Numbered from the stretch's first letter, positions 17,600-26,994 are shown. The stretch is 64,000 nucleotides of DNA from Aliagarivorans marinus DSM 23064 (GCF_000429485.1 NZ_KE386907.1:381096-445095); one strand, 5' to 3'. Program-made: numbers and translations. Notes: generated from the letters alone by a model not told the origin.

Positions 17600-20500
17600 T
17601 TAAATGCATTCCTTTTGTATGGCGTTCTTGTTTGAGTGTTCTGCCGCTAAACTGCCAGCGCTCTGCTCTTTAACAGACTGCTCCATCACAAACAGTCGCT
17701 GTCCGGCTTTGATCTGCGCCCCACTCTCTCGCTCTATGCTCACCACAACGCCAGCTTGTGGCGCCAGCACCTCGATTTCCATTTTCATCGCCTCTAAGAT
17801 CATCAGCGGCTGTCCGGCTTCGACCTGCTCGCCGCTTTCTACCAGCACCTTCCACACATTACCGGCGAGCTGGCTATCTACGGCGAACTGATCGTCGTTA
17901 AGCTGGGCTTGGTCGTCCTCTGGGGCTTGGGTGTCTTGCTCGACCACGAAGTTGGCTTGGCCAGTTTCCTCCCAGCGCTGCCGCTCCGCTTCAAAGGCCT
18001 GCTGCTGCTTGGTCTTAAAGTCACTAATACTTTGCTGCTCTGAATCCAGCAGCGCTTGGTACTCGCTTAATCCAAAGCTGGTTTGCTCAACCTTGAGGGC
18101 GAAATCACCACGGGGGAAATCGCGACGGATCTGCTTGAGCTCCTCGCCAGACACCGGATAAAAGCGGATCTGGTCGAAAAAGCGCAGCAGCCAAGGCTTG
18201 CTAAAGGCCTCACCGCGCTGGTACTTGTTCCACATTTGCAGGGTACGCCCAACAAACTGGTAGCCGCCGGGGCCTTCCATGCCATACACACACAGATAGG
18301 CGCCGCCAATACCCACCGCATTCTCCGGTGTCCAGGTACGCGCCGGATTGTACTTGGTGGTCACCAAGCGATGGCGCGGGTCGATTGGCGTGGCAACCGG
18401 CGCACCGAGGTAAACATCCCCCAGTCCCATCACCAGGTAGCTGGCATCAAACACGATCTGTTTGACCTGTTCCATGCTTTCCAGACCATTGATCCGGCGG
18501 ATGAACTCGATGTTGTCCGGGCACCAAGGCGCATCTTTACGCACCACTTCATCGTATTTTTGGATGGCCAAGCGGGTCGCCTCGTCATCCCAAGAAAGCG
18601 GCAAATGCACGATGCGCGAGGGTAGCCGCAAGGATGACACATCACCAAGCTCCGCTTCCGCCTTCTCGAGCACTTCTAGTAGCTGGCTGCGCGGCAAGCT
18701 TAGGTTGTCATAGTGTATCTGCAGCGAGCGAATACCCGGGGTTAGCTCCTGCACGCCCGGTAGCGCCCACTCCTGCAGTTTCAGCAACAGGGCGTGGGCG
18801 CGGAAACGCAGTTTAATATCGAGGATCTGCTCGCCGTATTCCACCAACAGGTAGTCCTCGCCGCTTGGGCGGTAGACCACCTTCTCGCCATACTGGGCCT
18901 TATCCAAGGATTTGATGATCGGGGAGCGTAACTCGCTGGCCGGTAAAGCCAGCTCGTCGCCACTTAGCTGTGCGAGCTGTTTAAGCTGGGCACGTTCAGC
19001 GCGCTCGGCATCACTCAAGCTGACCGGGCTAAAGCGCACCTTATCGCCCGCTTTAAGCTGGCCCATCTTCCAAAGATCCGCCTTGATAATGGTCGCTGGG
19101 CAAACAAAGCCGCCCAAGCTGGGGCCGTCGGGGCCCAAGATCACCGGCATATCCCCGGTAAAATCGATGGTGCCGACCGCGTAGGCATTGTCGTGGATGT
19201 TTGAAGGATGCAAACCCGCCTCGCCGCCATCGCTGCGCGCCCACTCGGGCTTAGGACCAATTAGGCGAACGCCGGTGCGCGAGGAGTTAAAGTGCACCTC
19301 CCACTCGGCCGCAAAGAACTCGCTGATATCCTGTTCGGTGAAAAAGTCTGGCGCGCCGTGGGGGCCATAGATAACCCGAATATCCCACTCTCGTTCAATC
19401 ACAGGGGCGCTAAGGGTTTGGCCGTAGTCCGGCTCAGCGTCATAGGCATTTAGGTGCATTACGTCACCGGCCAACAAGGCACGGCCAGCGTGACCGCCAA
19501 ACTGCCCCAAGGTGAAGGTGGAGCGACTGCCCAGATACTCGGGGCAATCGATGCCGCCGGCAAACAGCAGATAGCTACGCGCGCCCTGCTCGCCTACTTG
19601 GCCAAGGCTCAAGGTTTGCCCGGCTTCGACCCGAATCACTTGCCACATGGCCAGCGCTTCGCCGTCTAATTTGGCGCTGATCGGCGCGCCGCTAACCACG
19701 ATATGGCAATCGCTGTTAAAGCGCAGGGTTGGGCCGCTCACCGCAATCTCCAAACCCGCGCTAGACTCGGTGTTGCCCAACAGCTGATTACCGAGGCGGA
19801 AGCTTAGATTGTCCATCGGGCCACTTGGTGGTACGCCCACGTCCCAGTAGCCGACACGACCGGGCATATCTTGGATGGTGGTTTGGGTACCGCCGCTTAA
19901 CACATCCACGCTTAGCGGCCGGTAGTTAAAATGATTCAAGCTGCTGGTGAGTACCTCGCCTTGCTCTACCGCAGGTTCGGTTAATAGCTGGCGCAGGTAG
20001 CGCAGGTTGTGCTCCAAGCCATACAGCTCGCTGTTATCGAGCAGCTCGCACAAGCCGCTTAAGGCTTTGGCGCGCGACTCGCTATGTACCATCAACTTGG
20101 CTAACATGGGGTCGAACAGCGGGCTGACTTCCAGCCCGGGCTCAATCCAGCTATCGATACGCAGATGGCCATCGGCCACCGAATCCGGCCAGCTTAGGTG
20201 GCTAATCAGCCCCGCGCAGGGCTGGAACTGCTTGTTGGGATCTTCGGCATACAAGCGTAGCTGGATGGCATGACCGCAGGCTTTGGCCTGCTCGGCCTGC
20301 TGCCAACTTACTTGATGCTCGCCGCAGCCCAGTTCCAGCATCAAGCGCACGATATCAACGCCGAACACCAGCTCGGTCACGCCATGCTCCACCTGTAGGC
20401 GGGTGTTCATCTCAAGGAAGTAAAACTGCTGGGCGTCTTGGTCGAATACAAACTCCACCGTACCCGCGCTGCGATAGTTCACCAGCTTGGCCAGGCGCAC

Positions 20501-21274
20501 CGCAGTGCTATGCAGCTGGCTGCGCAGGGCATCGCTTAGGTTGGGTGCTGGCGTCTCTTCAATGACTTTCTGGTTGCGCCGCTGGGCGGAGCAGTCGCGC
20601 TCACCCAAGGCTAGTACGCCGCCTTGCCCATCGCCGACGATTTGCACCTCGATGTGGCGGGCCGCCACAATGAACTTCTCTAAGAACACGCCGCCATGAC
20701 TGAAGTTGTTCTCACTTAAGCGCACCACCGAGTCAAAGGCCTGACTCAAGGTTTGTGCATCGTCGCAGCGCTGCATGCCAATACCGCCGCCACCGGCAGT
20801 GCTTTTTAGCATCACCGGATAGCCGATCCGCTCGGCCTCTTGCAGCGCATCTTCCAGCTTATCCAACAGGGGCGTGCCGGGTACCAAGGGCACCTTGGCT
20901 TGCTCGGCCAGCGCACGGGCCTGGTGTTTCAGGCCAAAGCTGCGCATCTGCTCGCCGGTTGGGCCTAAAAAGACAATGGAGGCGGCCTCACAGGCTTCAA
21001 CGAATTCAGGGTTTTCACTCAAAAAACCATAGCCGGGATGAATCGCCTCGGCGCCGGTGTCTTTGGCAATCTGGATAATCCGCTGCTGGTTGAGGTAGGT
21101 ATCGGAGACAGAACCTTCACCCAAACAAACTGCCTCGCTGGCTTGGCGCACATGCAGGCTGTCAGCATCGGCTTGGTGATAAATGGCCACACTGGCAATG
21201 CCTAAGCTTTCCAGGGTACGGATAATTCGGCAGGCAATCGCACCGCGATTGGCAATCAGAACTTTTTTAAACAT
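17600..21274 (-). CDS. Biotin-dependent guanidine carboxylase (urea carboxylase family)
   Basis: The enzyme uses ATP and bicarbonate on biotin to carboxylate the substrate. The 1224 residues run: biotin carboxylase (about 1-450; [38 protein letters not shown]), carboxyltransferase halves of KipA/KipI type (about 470-1060; [20 protein letters not shown], and [15 protein letters not shown]), and a C-terminal biotinyl domain with EAMKME (biotin lysine about K1164). The fold alone cannot separate urea from guanidine as substrate. The guanidine-I riboswitch upstream and the two deiminase subunits argue strongly for guanidine. Older annotations would call it urea carboxylase. Confidence 0.9.
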   Translation of the reverse strand: MFKKVLIANRGAIACRIIRTLESLGIASVAIYHQADADSLHVRQASEAVCLGEGSVSDTYLNQQRIIQIAKDTGAEAIHPGYGFLSENPEFVEACEAASIVFLGPTGEQMRSFGLKHQARALAEQAKVPLVPGTPLLDKLEDALQEAERIGYPVMLKSTAGGGGIGMQRCDDAQTLSQAFDSVVRLSENNFSHGGVFLEKFIVAARHIEVQIVGDGQGGVLALGERDCSAQRRNQKVIEETPAPNLSDALRSQLHSTAVRLAKLVNYRSAGTVEFVFDQDAQQFYFLEMNTRLQVEHGVTELVFGVDIVRLMLELGCGEHQVSWQQAEQAKACGHAIQLRLYAEDPNKQFQPCAGLISHLSWPDSVADGHLRIDSWIEPGLEVSPLFDPMLAKLMVHSESRAKALSGLCELLDNSELYGLEHNLRYLRQLLTEPAVEQGEVLTSSLNHFNYRPLSVDVLSGGTQTTIQDMPGRVGYWDVGVPPSGPMDNLSFRLGNQLLGNTESSAGLEIAVSGPTLRFNSDCHIVVSGAPISAKLDGEALAMWQVIRVEAGQTLSLGQVGEQGARSYLLFAGGIDCPEYLGSRSTFTLGQFGGHAGRALLAGDVMHLNAYDAEPDYGQTLSAPVIEREWDIRVIYGPHGAPDFFTEQDISEFFAAEWEVHFNSSRTGVRLIGPKPEWARSDGGEAGLHPSNIHDNAYAVGTIDFTGDMPVILGPDGPSLGGFVCPATIIKADLWKMGQLKAGDKVRFSPVSLSDAERAERAQLKQLAQLSGDELALPASELRSPIIKSLDKAQYGEKVVYRPSGEDYLLVEYGEQILDIKLRFRAHALLLKLQEWALPGVQELTPGIRSLQIHYDNLSLPRSQLLEVLEKAEAELGDVSSLRLPSRIVHLPLSWDDEATRLAIQKYDEVVRKDAPWCPDNIEFIRRINGLESMEQVKQIVFDASYLVMGLGDVYLGAPVATPIDPRHRLVTTKYNPARTWTPENAVGIGGAYLCVYGMEGPGGYQFVGRTLQMWNKYQRGEAFSKPWLLRFFDQIRFYPVSGEELKQIRRDFPRGDFALKVEQTSFGLSEYQALLDSEQQSISDFKTKQQQAFEAERQRWEETGQANFVVEQDTQAPEDDQAQLNDDQFAVDSQLAGNVWKVLVESGEQVEAGQPLMILEAMKMEIEVLAPQAGVVVSIERESGAQIKAGQRLFVMEQSVKEQSAGSLAAEHSNKNAIQKECI

Positions 21275-21291
21275 GAGAGTTGGCTCATTAG

Positions 21292-21335
21292 CCGGGTCGT
21301 CCCGGCGGAAACCTTGGCCTTGCTAGGGTCGTCCC
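21292..21335. repeat. Repeated GGGTCGTCCC in the deiminase-carboxylase spacer
   Basis: The 110-bp spacer between the deiminase and carboxylase genes holds GGGTCGTCCC twice, at 21294-21303 and 21326-21335, 32 bp apart. The first copy is part of a perfect hairpin, CCGGG-TCGT-CCCGG (21292-21305). A role in mRNA stability or differential expression within the operon is possible; nothing proves it. Confidence 0.45.
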
Positions 21336-21384
21336 CGGCCTTTTGATTTATTGAGTACCGTTAGTCTGTTTACCATCGGCCAGA

Positions 21385-22029
21385 CTAGGCCGCATCCCAC
21401 ACCAGCACTTCGATGGGTGTAGGGTTGTAGGCATTACATGGGTTATTCAGCTGTGGACAGTTGGAGATCAGCACGATTACGTCCATCTTGGCTTCCATCT
21501 CCACGTACTTGCCCGGCGCGCTGATGCCATCTTCAAAGGTCAGGCCGCCCTCTTCGGTGATCGGCACATTCATAAAGAAGTTCACATTATGGGTCAGGTC
21601 GCGCTTGCTCAGGCCATACTCGGGGTTTTCGGTCACTGCCAACAGCCATGAGTCGCGGCAGGCGTGCATGCAGCGCTTCTCCAGTGCATAGCGCACGGTG
21701 TTACTCTCGGTAGAACAGGCGCCGCCCAAGGTGTCGTGACGACCGCAGGTGTCGGCGACGATCTCCAGCAGCGGATTGCCTAAGTTAGTGAGCAGAGTCG
21801 AACCGGTACTGAGATAGGCTTGGCCTTGCTCGCGCAAAGTGTCCATGGCACTGTAACGCTCGGCGGTATCCTCGGCGGAGTAGAACAGGCAGTCGGCGGC
21901 TTGGTTGCCCTCTAAATCGAGAATGCGAAAACGCTGGCCTTTTTTTACCACCTTGAAGTAGTAATCACCGGCATCGACCACATCGCGAACCACTGCATCG
22001 ACCGGTTTTAGTGTGCTTTCCTTAATCAT
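21385..22029 (-). CDS. Carboxyguanidine deiminase subunit (urea carboxylase-associated protein family)
   Basis: This is one of the paired DUF1989-type proteins long called urea carboxylase-associated proteins. Such pairs are established as a heteromeric carboxyguanidine deiminase that turns carboxyguanidine into allophanate and ammonia. The 214 residues contain [14 protein letters not shown], the segment [15 protein letters not shown], and [14 protein letters not shown]. Histidine and cysteine residues in these could bind the metal expected for the family. It lies 21 bp after its partner gene. Which of the subunit names CgdA or CgdB applies I cannot settle. Confidence 0.88.
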   Translation of the reverse strand: MIKESTLKPVDAVVRDVVDAGDYYFKVVKKGQRFRILDLEGNQAADCLFYSAEDTAERYSAMDTLREQGQAYLSTGSTLLTNLGNPLLEIVADTCGRHDTLGGACSTESNTVRYALEKRCMHACRDSWLLAVTENPEYGLSKRDLTHNVNFFMNVPITEEGGLTFEDGISAPGKYVEMEAKMDVIVLISNCPQLNNPCNAYNPTPIEVLVWDAA

Positions 22030-22050
22030 GATTGGCTCCTTGTTCGGTGA

Positions 22051-22803
22051 CTACAGCGCTTGGCCGCTGAGTTTTGGCTGGTATTGAAGGGTGTTTTCGA
22101 AGCCGCGGCGGTTCTCGTCGCAGTGGTTAAGACAGGCATCGTCTTCAGCCACCGGGGCCGATTTGACCATTTCCACTAATACCGCATTGCGTGGATAGTC
22201 TTCGCTGCTGTCCATGGGGTGGGCACAGGTTGAAAAGGCCACCACGGTGTCCATTTCAAAGCGCAGCTCAATCACCGAACCCGCTTTGCTGTGCTCGGGC
22301 GTAAACACTAACTGGCCGGTACTTTCACATACCACTTTCGAGAACAGGTTGAGCGAGCCGGCCAGATCGCGCAAGCCCAAGCCAAACTTGGCCAGCTCGG
22401 TCAGCAGGCTATCCTGACCGTTCTGGCACCAGGCATTGCGGTGGTTTTGGTAGTCGCGCTTACCCCAGCGCTTTTCCACCAACGCCTTGTTACTAAAGCC
22501 ACCCACGCTGTCAATCCAGCCGGTGTCATCGGCCACGATGGAGCAGAAGATCCGTCCCATATCGCTATACACACAGTTGCCAGTGGTCATTTTGAAGGTG
22601 TGCTGACACTTTAAGGTATCAGGCAAGTTGATGCGCTCCAGTAGATTGCGCGGGTTGTACATCAGCAGGCTGCAGTTGGCGCCGCCGGTGACATCGGTAA
22701 AGCGCAGGCTGTAACCCGCCGGGACTTCCAGCGAGCCGTGCTGGCCGCCTTGGTATTCATGTTTAAATAGAGAATCTTGCTTAAACAGCGTTGCTAAGGT
22801 CAT
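22051..22803 (-). CDS. Carboxyguanidine deiminase partner subunit (urea carboxylase-associated protein family)
   Basis: This is the second DUF1989-type protein of the pair, 250 residues. It aligns by eye with its neighbour: LRFTDVTGGANCSLLMY, SDMGRIFCSIVADD, LNLFSKVVCESTGQLVF and CAHPMDSSEDYPRNAV. It should form the deiminase with the downstream gene product. Its start lies inside the end of the ABC ATPase gene (23-bp overlap), which suggests translational coupling. Confidence 0.88.
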   Translation of the reverse strand: MTLATLFKQDSLFKHEYQGGQHGSLEVPAGYSLRFTDVTGGANCSLLMYNPRNLLERINLPDTLKCQHTFKMTTGNCVYSDMGRIFCSIVADDTGWIDSVGGFSNKALVEKRWGKRDYQNHRNAWCQNGQDSLLTELAKFGLGLRDLAGSLNLFSKVVCESTGQLVFTPEHSKAGSVIELRFEMDTVVAFSTCAHPMDSSEDYPRNAVLVEMVKSAPVAEDDACLNHCDENRRGFENTLQYQPKLSGQAL

Positions 22804-23617
22804 GCTGTTGTTCCTTAGAAATAGTCGTAGGATTACTCACCTGCTGCAGCTGCTCGGCGGCGGCTTGCTTGGCGCCTTCAGAGGCCAAGGGCAGATCGAA
22901 GGTGACCTGAGCACCAAAGCGTTCCGGCTGCTGCGGATCGTGACGCACCTTGTCGAACACCCATAAACGAGAGCCAAGCTTGAAGCCCTCTTGCAGGTCG
23001 TGAGTAATCATAAAAATAGTCAGTTGCTGCTCTTGCCAGAGCTGCTGAATCAGGCCGTGCATGTCTTTGCGGATGCCCGGATCGAGCGCCCCAAAGGGCT
23101 CATCGAGCAGTAAGATCCGCGGCTGTTTCATCAGCGCCTGAGCAATCGCCAAGCGCTGCTGCATGCCACCACTTAGCTCACTGGGGTAGCGCGAAGCGGC
23201 ATGGCCTAAGCCGACCCGCTCCAGCATTGCCATGGCTTTCTCGCCAAGGGCCTTGCGGGCACTGCCCCACACCCGGCCGAACAACGCAGATTGAGCAAAC
23301 TCATCGGCCAACATCACGTTTTCCAGCGCGGTCATATGCGGGAACACCGAGTATTTTTGGAACACGATGCCGCGCTCAGGGCTGGGCTCGGGGTCAAGCG
23401 CTTGACCGTCGAGCAGCAGCTCACCGCGGGTAGCTTGTTGGGTGCCGAGCAGCAGGTTCAAAAAGGTGGTTTTACCGCAGCCTGAGGCGCCCACGATGCT
23501 GACAAACTCCCCCGGCATGACCTTCAGGTTGATACGCTCCAGCACCACCTGTTCGCCATACTCCTTCCACAACTGGCGAGCTTCGATAATCGGTTGAATG
23601 GATTGGATCTGGCTCAT
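22781..23617 (-). CDS. ABC transporter ATP-binding protein (guanidine uptake)
   Basis: This is the ATPase of a nitrate/sulfonate/taurine-type importer. The 278 residues show Walker A GASGCGKTT, signature LSGGMQQRLAIAQALM, Walker B ILLLDEPFGALD and the H-loop MITHDLQEG. I start at the ATG at 23617 (MSQIQS), which overlaps the permease stop as TAATG. A longer frame would add 32 residues that overlap the permease and lack family resemblance. Substrate is inferred from the guanidine-I riboswitch operon. Confidence 0.93.
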   Translation of the reverse strand: MSQIQSIQPIIEARQLWKEYGEQVVLERINLKVMPGEFVSIVGASGCGKTTFLNLLLGTQQATRGELLLDGQALDPEPSPERGIVFQKYSVFPHMTALENVMLADEFAQSALFGRVWGSARKALGEKAMAMLERVGLGHAASRYPSELSGGMQQRLAIAQALMKQPRILLLDEPFGALDPGIRKDMHGLIQQLWQEQQLTIFMITHDLQEGFKLGSRLWVFDKVRHDPQQPERFGAQVTFDLPLASEGAKQAAAEQLQQVSNPTTISKEQQHDLSNAV

Positions 23618-24441
23618 TACTTCTCTCCCAGTTGGGCGTGGTACCACGGGTAGGCTTTCTTCGACAGTAGCTGCAGCAGGTAGTCGGTGATAAAGGCCAG
23701 CAGGGTAATCCACAGTACGTAAGGCAGAATCACATCCATCGACAGATAGCGGCGAACCAGGAAGATGCGATAACCCAGCCCCTCGGTAGAGGCAATCGCT
23801 TCAGCGGCAATCAAGAACAGCCATGCGCTGCCCAAGGTCAGGCGCACCGCTTCAATCAGCCGAGGCAGAAGCTGCGGCAAGACTACCCGCAAGATGAGCT
23901 GCCAAGAGTTGGCCCCCAAGGTTTGCGCTTTAATTAGCTGCTCTTCGGGCAGCGCATCGGTGCGTAGCTGCAGGTCGCGGATCATAATCGGGGTAATCCC
24001 GATAATAATCAGCATCACCTTGGAGAGCTCACCCAAGCCGAACACAATAAACAGGATCGGCAGGATCGCCATTGGCGGCACCAAGGAGAGCGCCCTCACC
24101 AGCGGCGACAGAGGCGCACGAGCATAGGGGATCATCCCATTGGCCACGCCAATCAACAGCGCAATCGCGGCACTGATGCCCACACCGGTAAACAGGCGCT
24201 TAATACTGGCCCAGGTGTCGACCCACAGCAGATATTCGCCGGTGCGGCGGCTTGGCTCGAAGGCCATGCGGTTGATGGCTTCGACAAAGCTTTGCATCGA
24301 CGGCAGCAGCTTGTCGCTGGGGTTTTCAGCCAGCCGCGCATCCGATGCCAGCAGATAAACCAGTGCCAGCAGGATAAACGGCAATGTGGCCAGTACCAGC
24401 CGCCCCAAGGGGGCGGGTTGGCGGTTGATTATCCGCGTCAT
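23617..24441 (-). CDS. ABC transporter permease (guanidine uptake)
   Basis: A 274-residue inner-membrane permease of the SsuC/TauC type, with about six hydrophobic segments and the EAA-like loop region (IKAQTLGANSWQLILRVVLPQLLPRL, which contacts the ATPase). It lies between the binding protein and ATPase genes, 8 bp from the former and overlapping the latter by one base. Confidence 0.93.
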   Translation of the reverse strand: MTRIINRQPAPLGRLVLATLPFILLALVYLLASDARLAENPSDKLLPSMQSFVEAINRMAFEPSRRTGEYLLWVDTWASIKRLFTGVGISAAIALLIGVANGMIPYARAPLSPLVRALSLVPPMAILPILFIVFGLGELSKVMLIIIGITPIMIRDLQLRTDALPEEQLIKAQTLGANSWQLILRVVLPQLLPRLIEAVRLTLGSAWLFLIAAEAIASTEGLGYRIFLVRRYLSMDVILPYVLWITLLAFITDYLLQLLSKKAYPWYHAQLGEK

Positions 24442-24449
24442 AGCAGTCC

Positions 24450-25526
24450 TTACAGCTCGCCTTTAGCGGCCATATCCATGTAGCTAGGGTTAAAGCGAAG
24501 TTTGACGTTGGCACTGTCGCCATAGACACCGGCTGGGGTTTCGATACCGATAAAGCCCGCATCAGGCGCGCCCTCACCCAACAGGCCGTGGTAGAAAGAG
24601 AACTCCGCGACTTTAGCCATGGTCTGCATCAGCTCGCTGCTGTTGGTAAAGCCCACCGCGTCATCGGCTTGGTAGAACATCTTGGTTGAGGCTAGCTGGG
24701 CATCGTAACCGGCCAGATCGGTGCCAGAGGCTTCGGCCATAAAGCTGCGCGCTTCCACGCCCTTGTCATCGTCGGCCGACATGGTGGCCATGATTTCGTA
24801 CCACGCGCCAGTGAGCGCTTTACCCAGTTTCGGGTCCGCGGCTAAGGTGTCGGTGTTGACCACCAGCAGGTCGATGATCTCGCCGGGGATCTGGGAGGAG
24901 TTAAACACCAGATTCGCATCAGGCATTTCGGTGATTTCGTTCAGCAGCGGGTTCCAGGTAGTTACCGCAGTCACATCGCTGGTCGCGTAGGCCGCGACCA
25001 AGTCAGCATCGGAGGTGTTCACCACGGTTAGGTCACGCTCGCTCAGGCCAACGCTTTCCAAGCCGCGCGCCAGCAGGTAGTGAGAAACGCTTAGCTCAAC
25101 CAGATTGACGCGCTGGCCTTTAATGTCTTCCAGCGAATCGGTGCCTTTTAGTACCACGCCGTCGTTACCGTTAGAGAAGTCGCCAACGATCAGTGCGGTG
25201 GAATCCACGCCACTGGCCGCTGGAATGGTCAGCGCATCCATATTGGTCATTACCGTGGCGTCGAATGCGCCGGCGGTAAACTGGTTAATCGACTCGATGT
25301 AATCGTTGACCTGCACCACTTCGATATCGATATCGTATTTATCGGCCCATTTATCGACGATGCCGCTGGCCGCGCCATAGTCCCAAGGCATCCAGCCCAC
25401 GTAGATGGTCCAAGCAAGTTTGTAGGAGGGTTTGTCGGCGGAGACAGCCGGGGTGCTCAGGGTGGTAGCCAGGCCAACGGTTAGGGCCAGGCTAAAAGAG
25501 CGAGCAAAACGAGCAAATGATTTCAT
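24450..25526 (-). CDS. ABC transporter periplasmic binding protein (guanidine uptake)
   Basis: A 358-residue substrate-binding protein of the nitrate/sulfonate/taurine type. It has a signal peptide (about 1-29, ending TPAVSA) and a mature start YKLAWTIYVGWMPWDYG, then the ligand region DYIESINQFTAGAFDATVMTN. It is the first gene after the guanidine-I riboswitch; GAGGTG lies 5-6 bp before the ATG. Binding of guanidine is inferred from that regulation. Confidence 0.93.
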   Translation of the reverse strand: MKSFARFARSFSLALTVGLATTLSTPAVSADKPSYKLAWTIYVGWMPWDYGAASGIVDKWADKYDIDIEVVQVNDYIESINQFTAGAFDATVMTNMDALTIPAASGVDSTALIVGDFSNGNDGVVLKGTDSLEDIKGQRVNLVELSVSHYLLARGLESVGLSERDLTVVNTSDADLVAAYATSDVTAVTTWNPLLNEITEMPDANLVFNSSQIPGEIIDLLVVNTDTLAADPKLGKALTGAWYEIMATMSADDDKGVEARSFMAEASGTDLAGYDAQLASTKMFYQADDAVGFTNSSELMQTMAKVAEFSFYHGLLGEGAPDAGFIGIETPAGVYGDSANVKLRFNPSYMDMAAKGEL

Positions 25527-25566
25527 GTATCACCTCAATGTTTGGTTATCCAGAGCAACAAGCCAA

Positions 25567-25588
25567 GAGATGCAATCAGTATCATCTC
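25567..25588 (-). promoter_or_regulatory. Possible expression-platform hairpin of the guanidine-I riboswitch
   Basis: GAGATG and CATCTC (25567-25572 and 25583-25588) can pair. The stem overlaps the 3' edge of the riboswitch and is followed on the minus strand by TTGGCTTGTTGC. It may be a weak terminator that competes with the folded aptamer; the short T stretch makes this uncertain. Confidence 0.35.
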
Positions 25589-25675
25589 CCGGGCTTTTGT
25601 CCCTCCGTGTGACCTCCATCGAGGTTGACAACTCTCGGACCAGGCGCCTTTCGGCCGGAACCCTAGATGTCTATT
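25586..25675 (-). ncRNA. Guanidine-I riboswitch (ykkC-yxkD leader)
   Basis: On the minus strand the conserved blocks come in order: CTAGGGTTCCGGCC, a GAAA-capped GGCC/GGC hairpin, TGGTCCGAGAG, then ACACGGAGGGACAAAAGCCC and GGGAG. These are the hallmark stretches of the guanidine-I aptamer. This class turns genes on when guanidine is bound. It lies in the leader of the importer-deiminase-carboxylase-hydrolase operon, about 60 bp from the first start codon. Confidence 0.95.
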
Positions 25676-25787
25676 GGTATATTGCGCTCGGCGGTGCTGA
25701 TTAAAGACTCCGACGCAAATTGTGTGTCCGCCCAACGAATACTGCTTACAGGCAGAGCAAATCTTGGCTTGTAGCAGTTAAGCGATA

Positions 25788-25803
25788 GCAGTTGACGTGC
25801 CAA
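25788..25803 (-). promoter_or_regulatory. Sigma-54 type promoter of the guanidine operon
   Basis: On the minus strand TTGGCAC-GTCAA-CTGC fits the sigma-54 consensus TTGGCAC-N5-TTGC with one mismatch and exact GG-N10-GC spacing. It would start the transcript about 100 bp ahead of the riboswitch. Sigma-54 control suits a nitrogen-scavenging operon. Confidence 0.65.
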
Positions 25804-25867
25804 TACTCGCCAAGCCTGTTGCGACCTGCGCTCAGCTGGAATTGATGTGATTAGCAGCAAATGTCAT

Positions 25868-25917
25868 TGCACCAATTTGAAACAGAAGATAAAGCCGCAA
25901 CGCCTTGCTTTGGTGCA
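25868..25917. promoter_or_regulatory. Pair of NtrC-like half sites upstream of the guanidine promoter
   Basis: TGCACCA at 25868-25874 and TGGTGCA at 25911-25917 are perfect halves of the NtrC site TGCACC-N5-GGTGCA. Read as two 17-bp sites (25868-25884 and 25901-25917), each has one good and one poor half, and they lie 33 bp apart, about three helical turns. They stand about 65-115 bp upstream of the sigma-54 element, a usual enhancer distance. Confidence 0.5.
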
Positions 25918-26088
25918 GCCAAGTTGCTCGGAAATTCAACAGTCGCGCTGGAAGTGCTGCAGAACCATCGACTTAGCTGAAGCTTTGGGCGATCATGCCG
26001 ATACTGAATATAGCGTTGATGCCTGCGCGATATACGATAGAACCTATTTTCAGTTCACTTTCATCGGAATACATAATCGAGGTTTTCT

Positions 26089-26313
26089 ATGTCTGGACAA
26101 GGATCCGCAGGAAACGTTATCGCTGCCCTATGCAGCTTGTTTATCCCTGGCTTAGGCCAACTGGTACAGGCCAGGATATTGGCGGCTATCGGTTTTTTTC
26201 TCATCACTGCAGTTGGCTACGCACTTTGGTGGCTGATTATCCCCGCAATCATTGCGGCGATAGCGCATTTATGGGCAATCATCGACGCCGCTAAATATAA
26301 ATCAGGAGAATAA
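26089..26313 (+). CDS. Small two-helix membrane protein
   Basis: A 74-residue protein with two hydrophobic helices (about 10-25 and 30-65). The segment FIPGLGQLVQAR resembles the start of TM2-type small membrane proteins, and the C-terminus IIDAAKYKSG is polar. A GAGG lies about 8 bp before the ATG. It is followed 7 bp later by a lipoprotein gene, so the two are probably co-transcribed. No function can be assigned. Confidence 0.75.
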   Translation: MSGQGSAGNVIAALCSLFIPGLGQLVQARILAAIGFFLITAVGYALWWLIIPAIIAAIAHLWAIIDAAKYKSGE

Positions 26314-26320
26314 TAAAATA

Positions 26321-26944
26321 ATGCGGTATCTAGGCTTAGTCTTCTCTCTATTGCTGACGGGTTGCCAAAGCAACACCACAGCCGAGGTGACTCCCCGACA
26401 ATCTTTGATGGCAGAAGTGGCCAGCTTCCAGCAAGAGCTTCAGGATGTGCGCCAGCACTACCTGCAACTTCTCGATAGCAAGAAACAGCTGGTCGCGCAC
26501 GGACAGTGGGAGCCTCAACATCTTCATCTACACATCCAGCAGCAACGGACCTATCTGGAACAAACGATTCAGCGTTATCAGGTAAGCCTAAGTAAGCTCG
26601 AGCACCGTGGTCCAGAGCTGTTTGACAACTGGCGCACTCAACTCCCCGATGCGCTAAGTACCGAAGTCTCGGGTATCGACCCGAACCTAGCATACATTCA
26701 CTCACATGCCCGCTTCGACAGCACCGTAAGCTCGGCGCACTATGCCGATGCGACCTTGCAAGAGTTGCTAAGTCGTCTGAAAAACAGCGAGCAGTATCTG
26801 GAGCGCAACCCCAACCCTCGCGCCGCCAGCGAAGTGGTCAAGCAAACTGAGCGACTGGAGCGCGCAACCTATCGCGCCGTGACCGCCCTTGAGCAGGTGG
26901 AAAAGGCGACCCAAGCGTATTTGGAGCTTGAGCAAGCCTCCTAA
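26321..26944 (+). CDS. Helical lipoprotein of unknown function
   Basis: A 207-residue product with a lipoprotein signal (lipobox LLTGC, cysteine about residue 15). The mature part is almost entirely helical and rich in Gln, Glu and Leu, with coiled-coil character (ASFQQELQDVRQHYLQLLDS; NSEQYLERNPNPRAASEVV). I do not recognise the family. It follows the small membrane protein by 7 bp and is followed by a strong terminator, so the pair looks like a self-contained unit. Confidence 0.8.
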   Translation: MRYLGLVFSLLLTGCQSNTTAEVTPRQSLMAEVASFQQELQDVRQHYLQLLDSKKQLVAHGQWEPQHLHLHIQQQRTYLEQTIQRYQVSLSKLEHRGPELFDNWRTQLPDALSTEVSGIDPNLAYIHSHARFDSTVSSAHYADATLQELLSRLKNSEQYLERNPNPRAASEVVKQTERLERATYRAVTALEQVEKATQAYLELEQAS

Positions 26945-26994
26945 GGATTCGCCAGCCACTCCCCTAATTAGGCACAAAAAATACGCATAAAAAA

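Larger units (their letters stand above)
25527..26088. other. 562-bp divergent spacer between the guanidine operon and 26089
   Basis: From left to right it holds a GAGGTG ribosome-binding site for the binding-protein gene, the guanidine-I riboswitch, the sigma-54 type element and the NtrC-like half sites. About 170 bp at the right presumably contain the promoter of the membrane protein gene at 26089, which I could not recognise. No gene is supported here. Confidence 0.7.

Noticed and set aside
18083-18625. A 180-codon plus-strand frame inside the carboxylase gene
   Set aside because: It lies wholly antisense to a clear enzyme domain and has shadow-like composition.
23618-23713. A 32-residue longer start for the ABC ATPase
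   Set aside because: It overlaps the permease gene; the ATG at 23617 gives the normal domain start and a TAATG coupling.
25847-26155. A 102-codon plus-strand frame overlapping the start of the membrane protein gene
   Set aside because: It overlaps the NtrC-like sites and the better-supported gene at 26089, and has no clear protein character.
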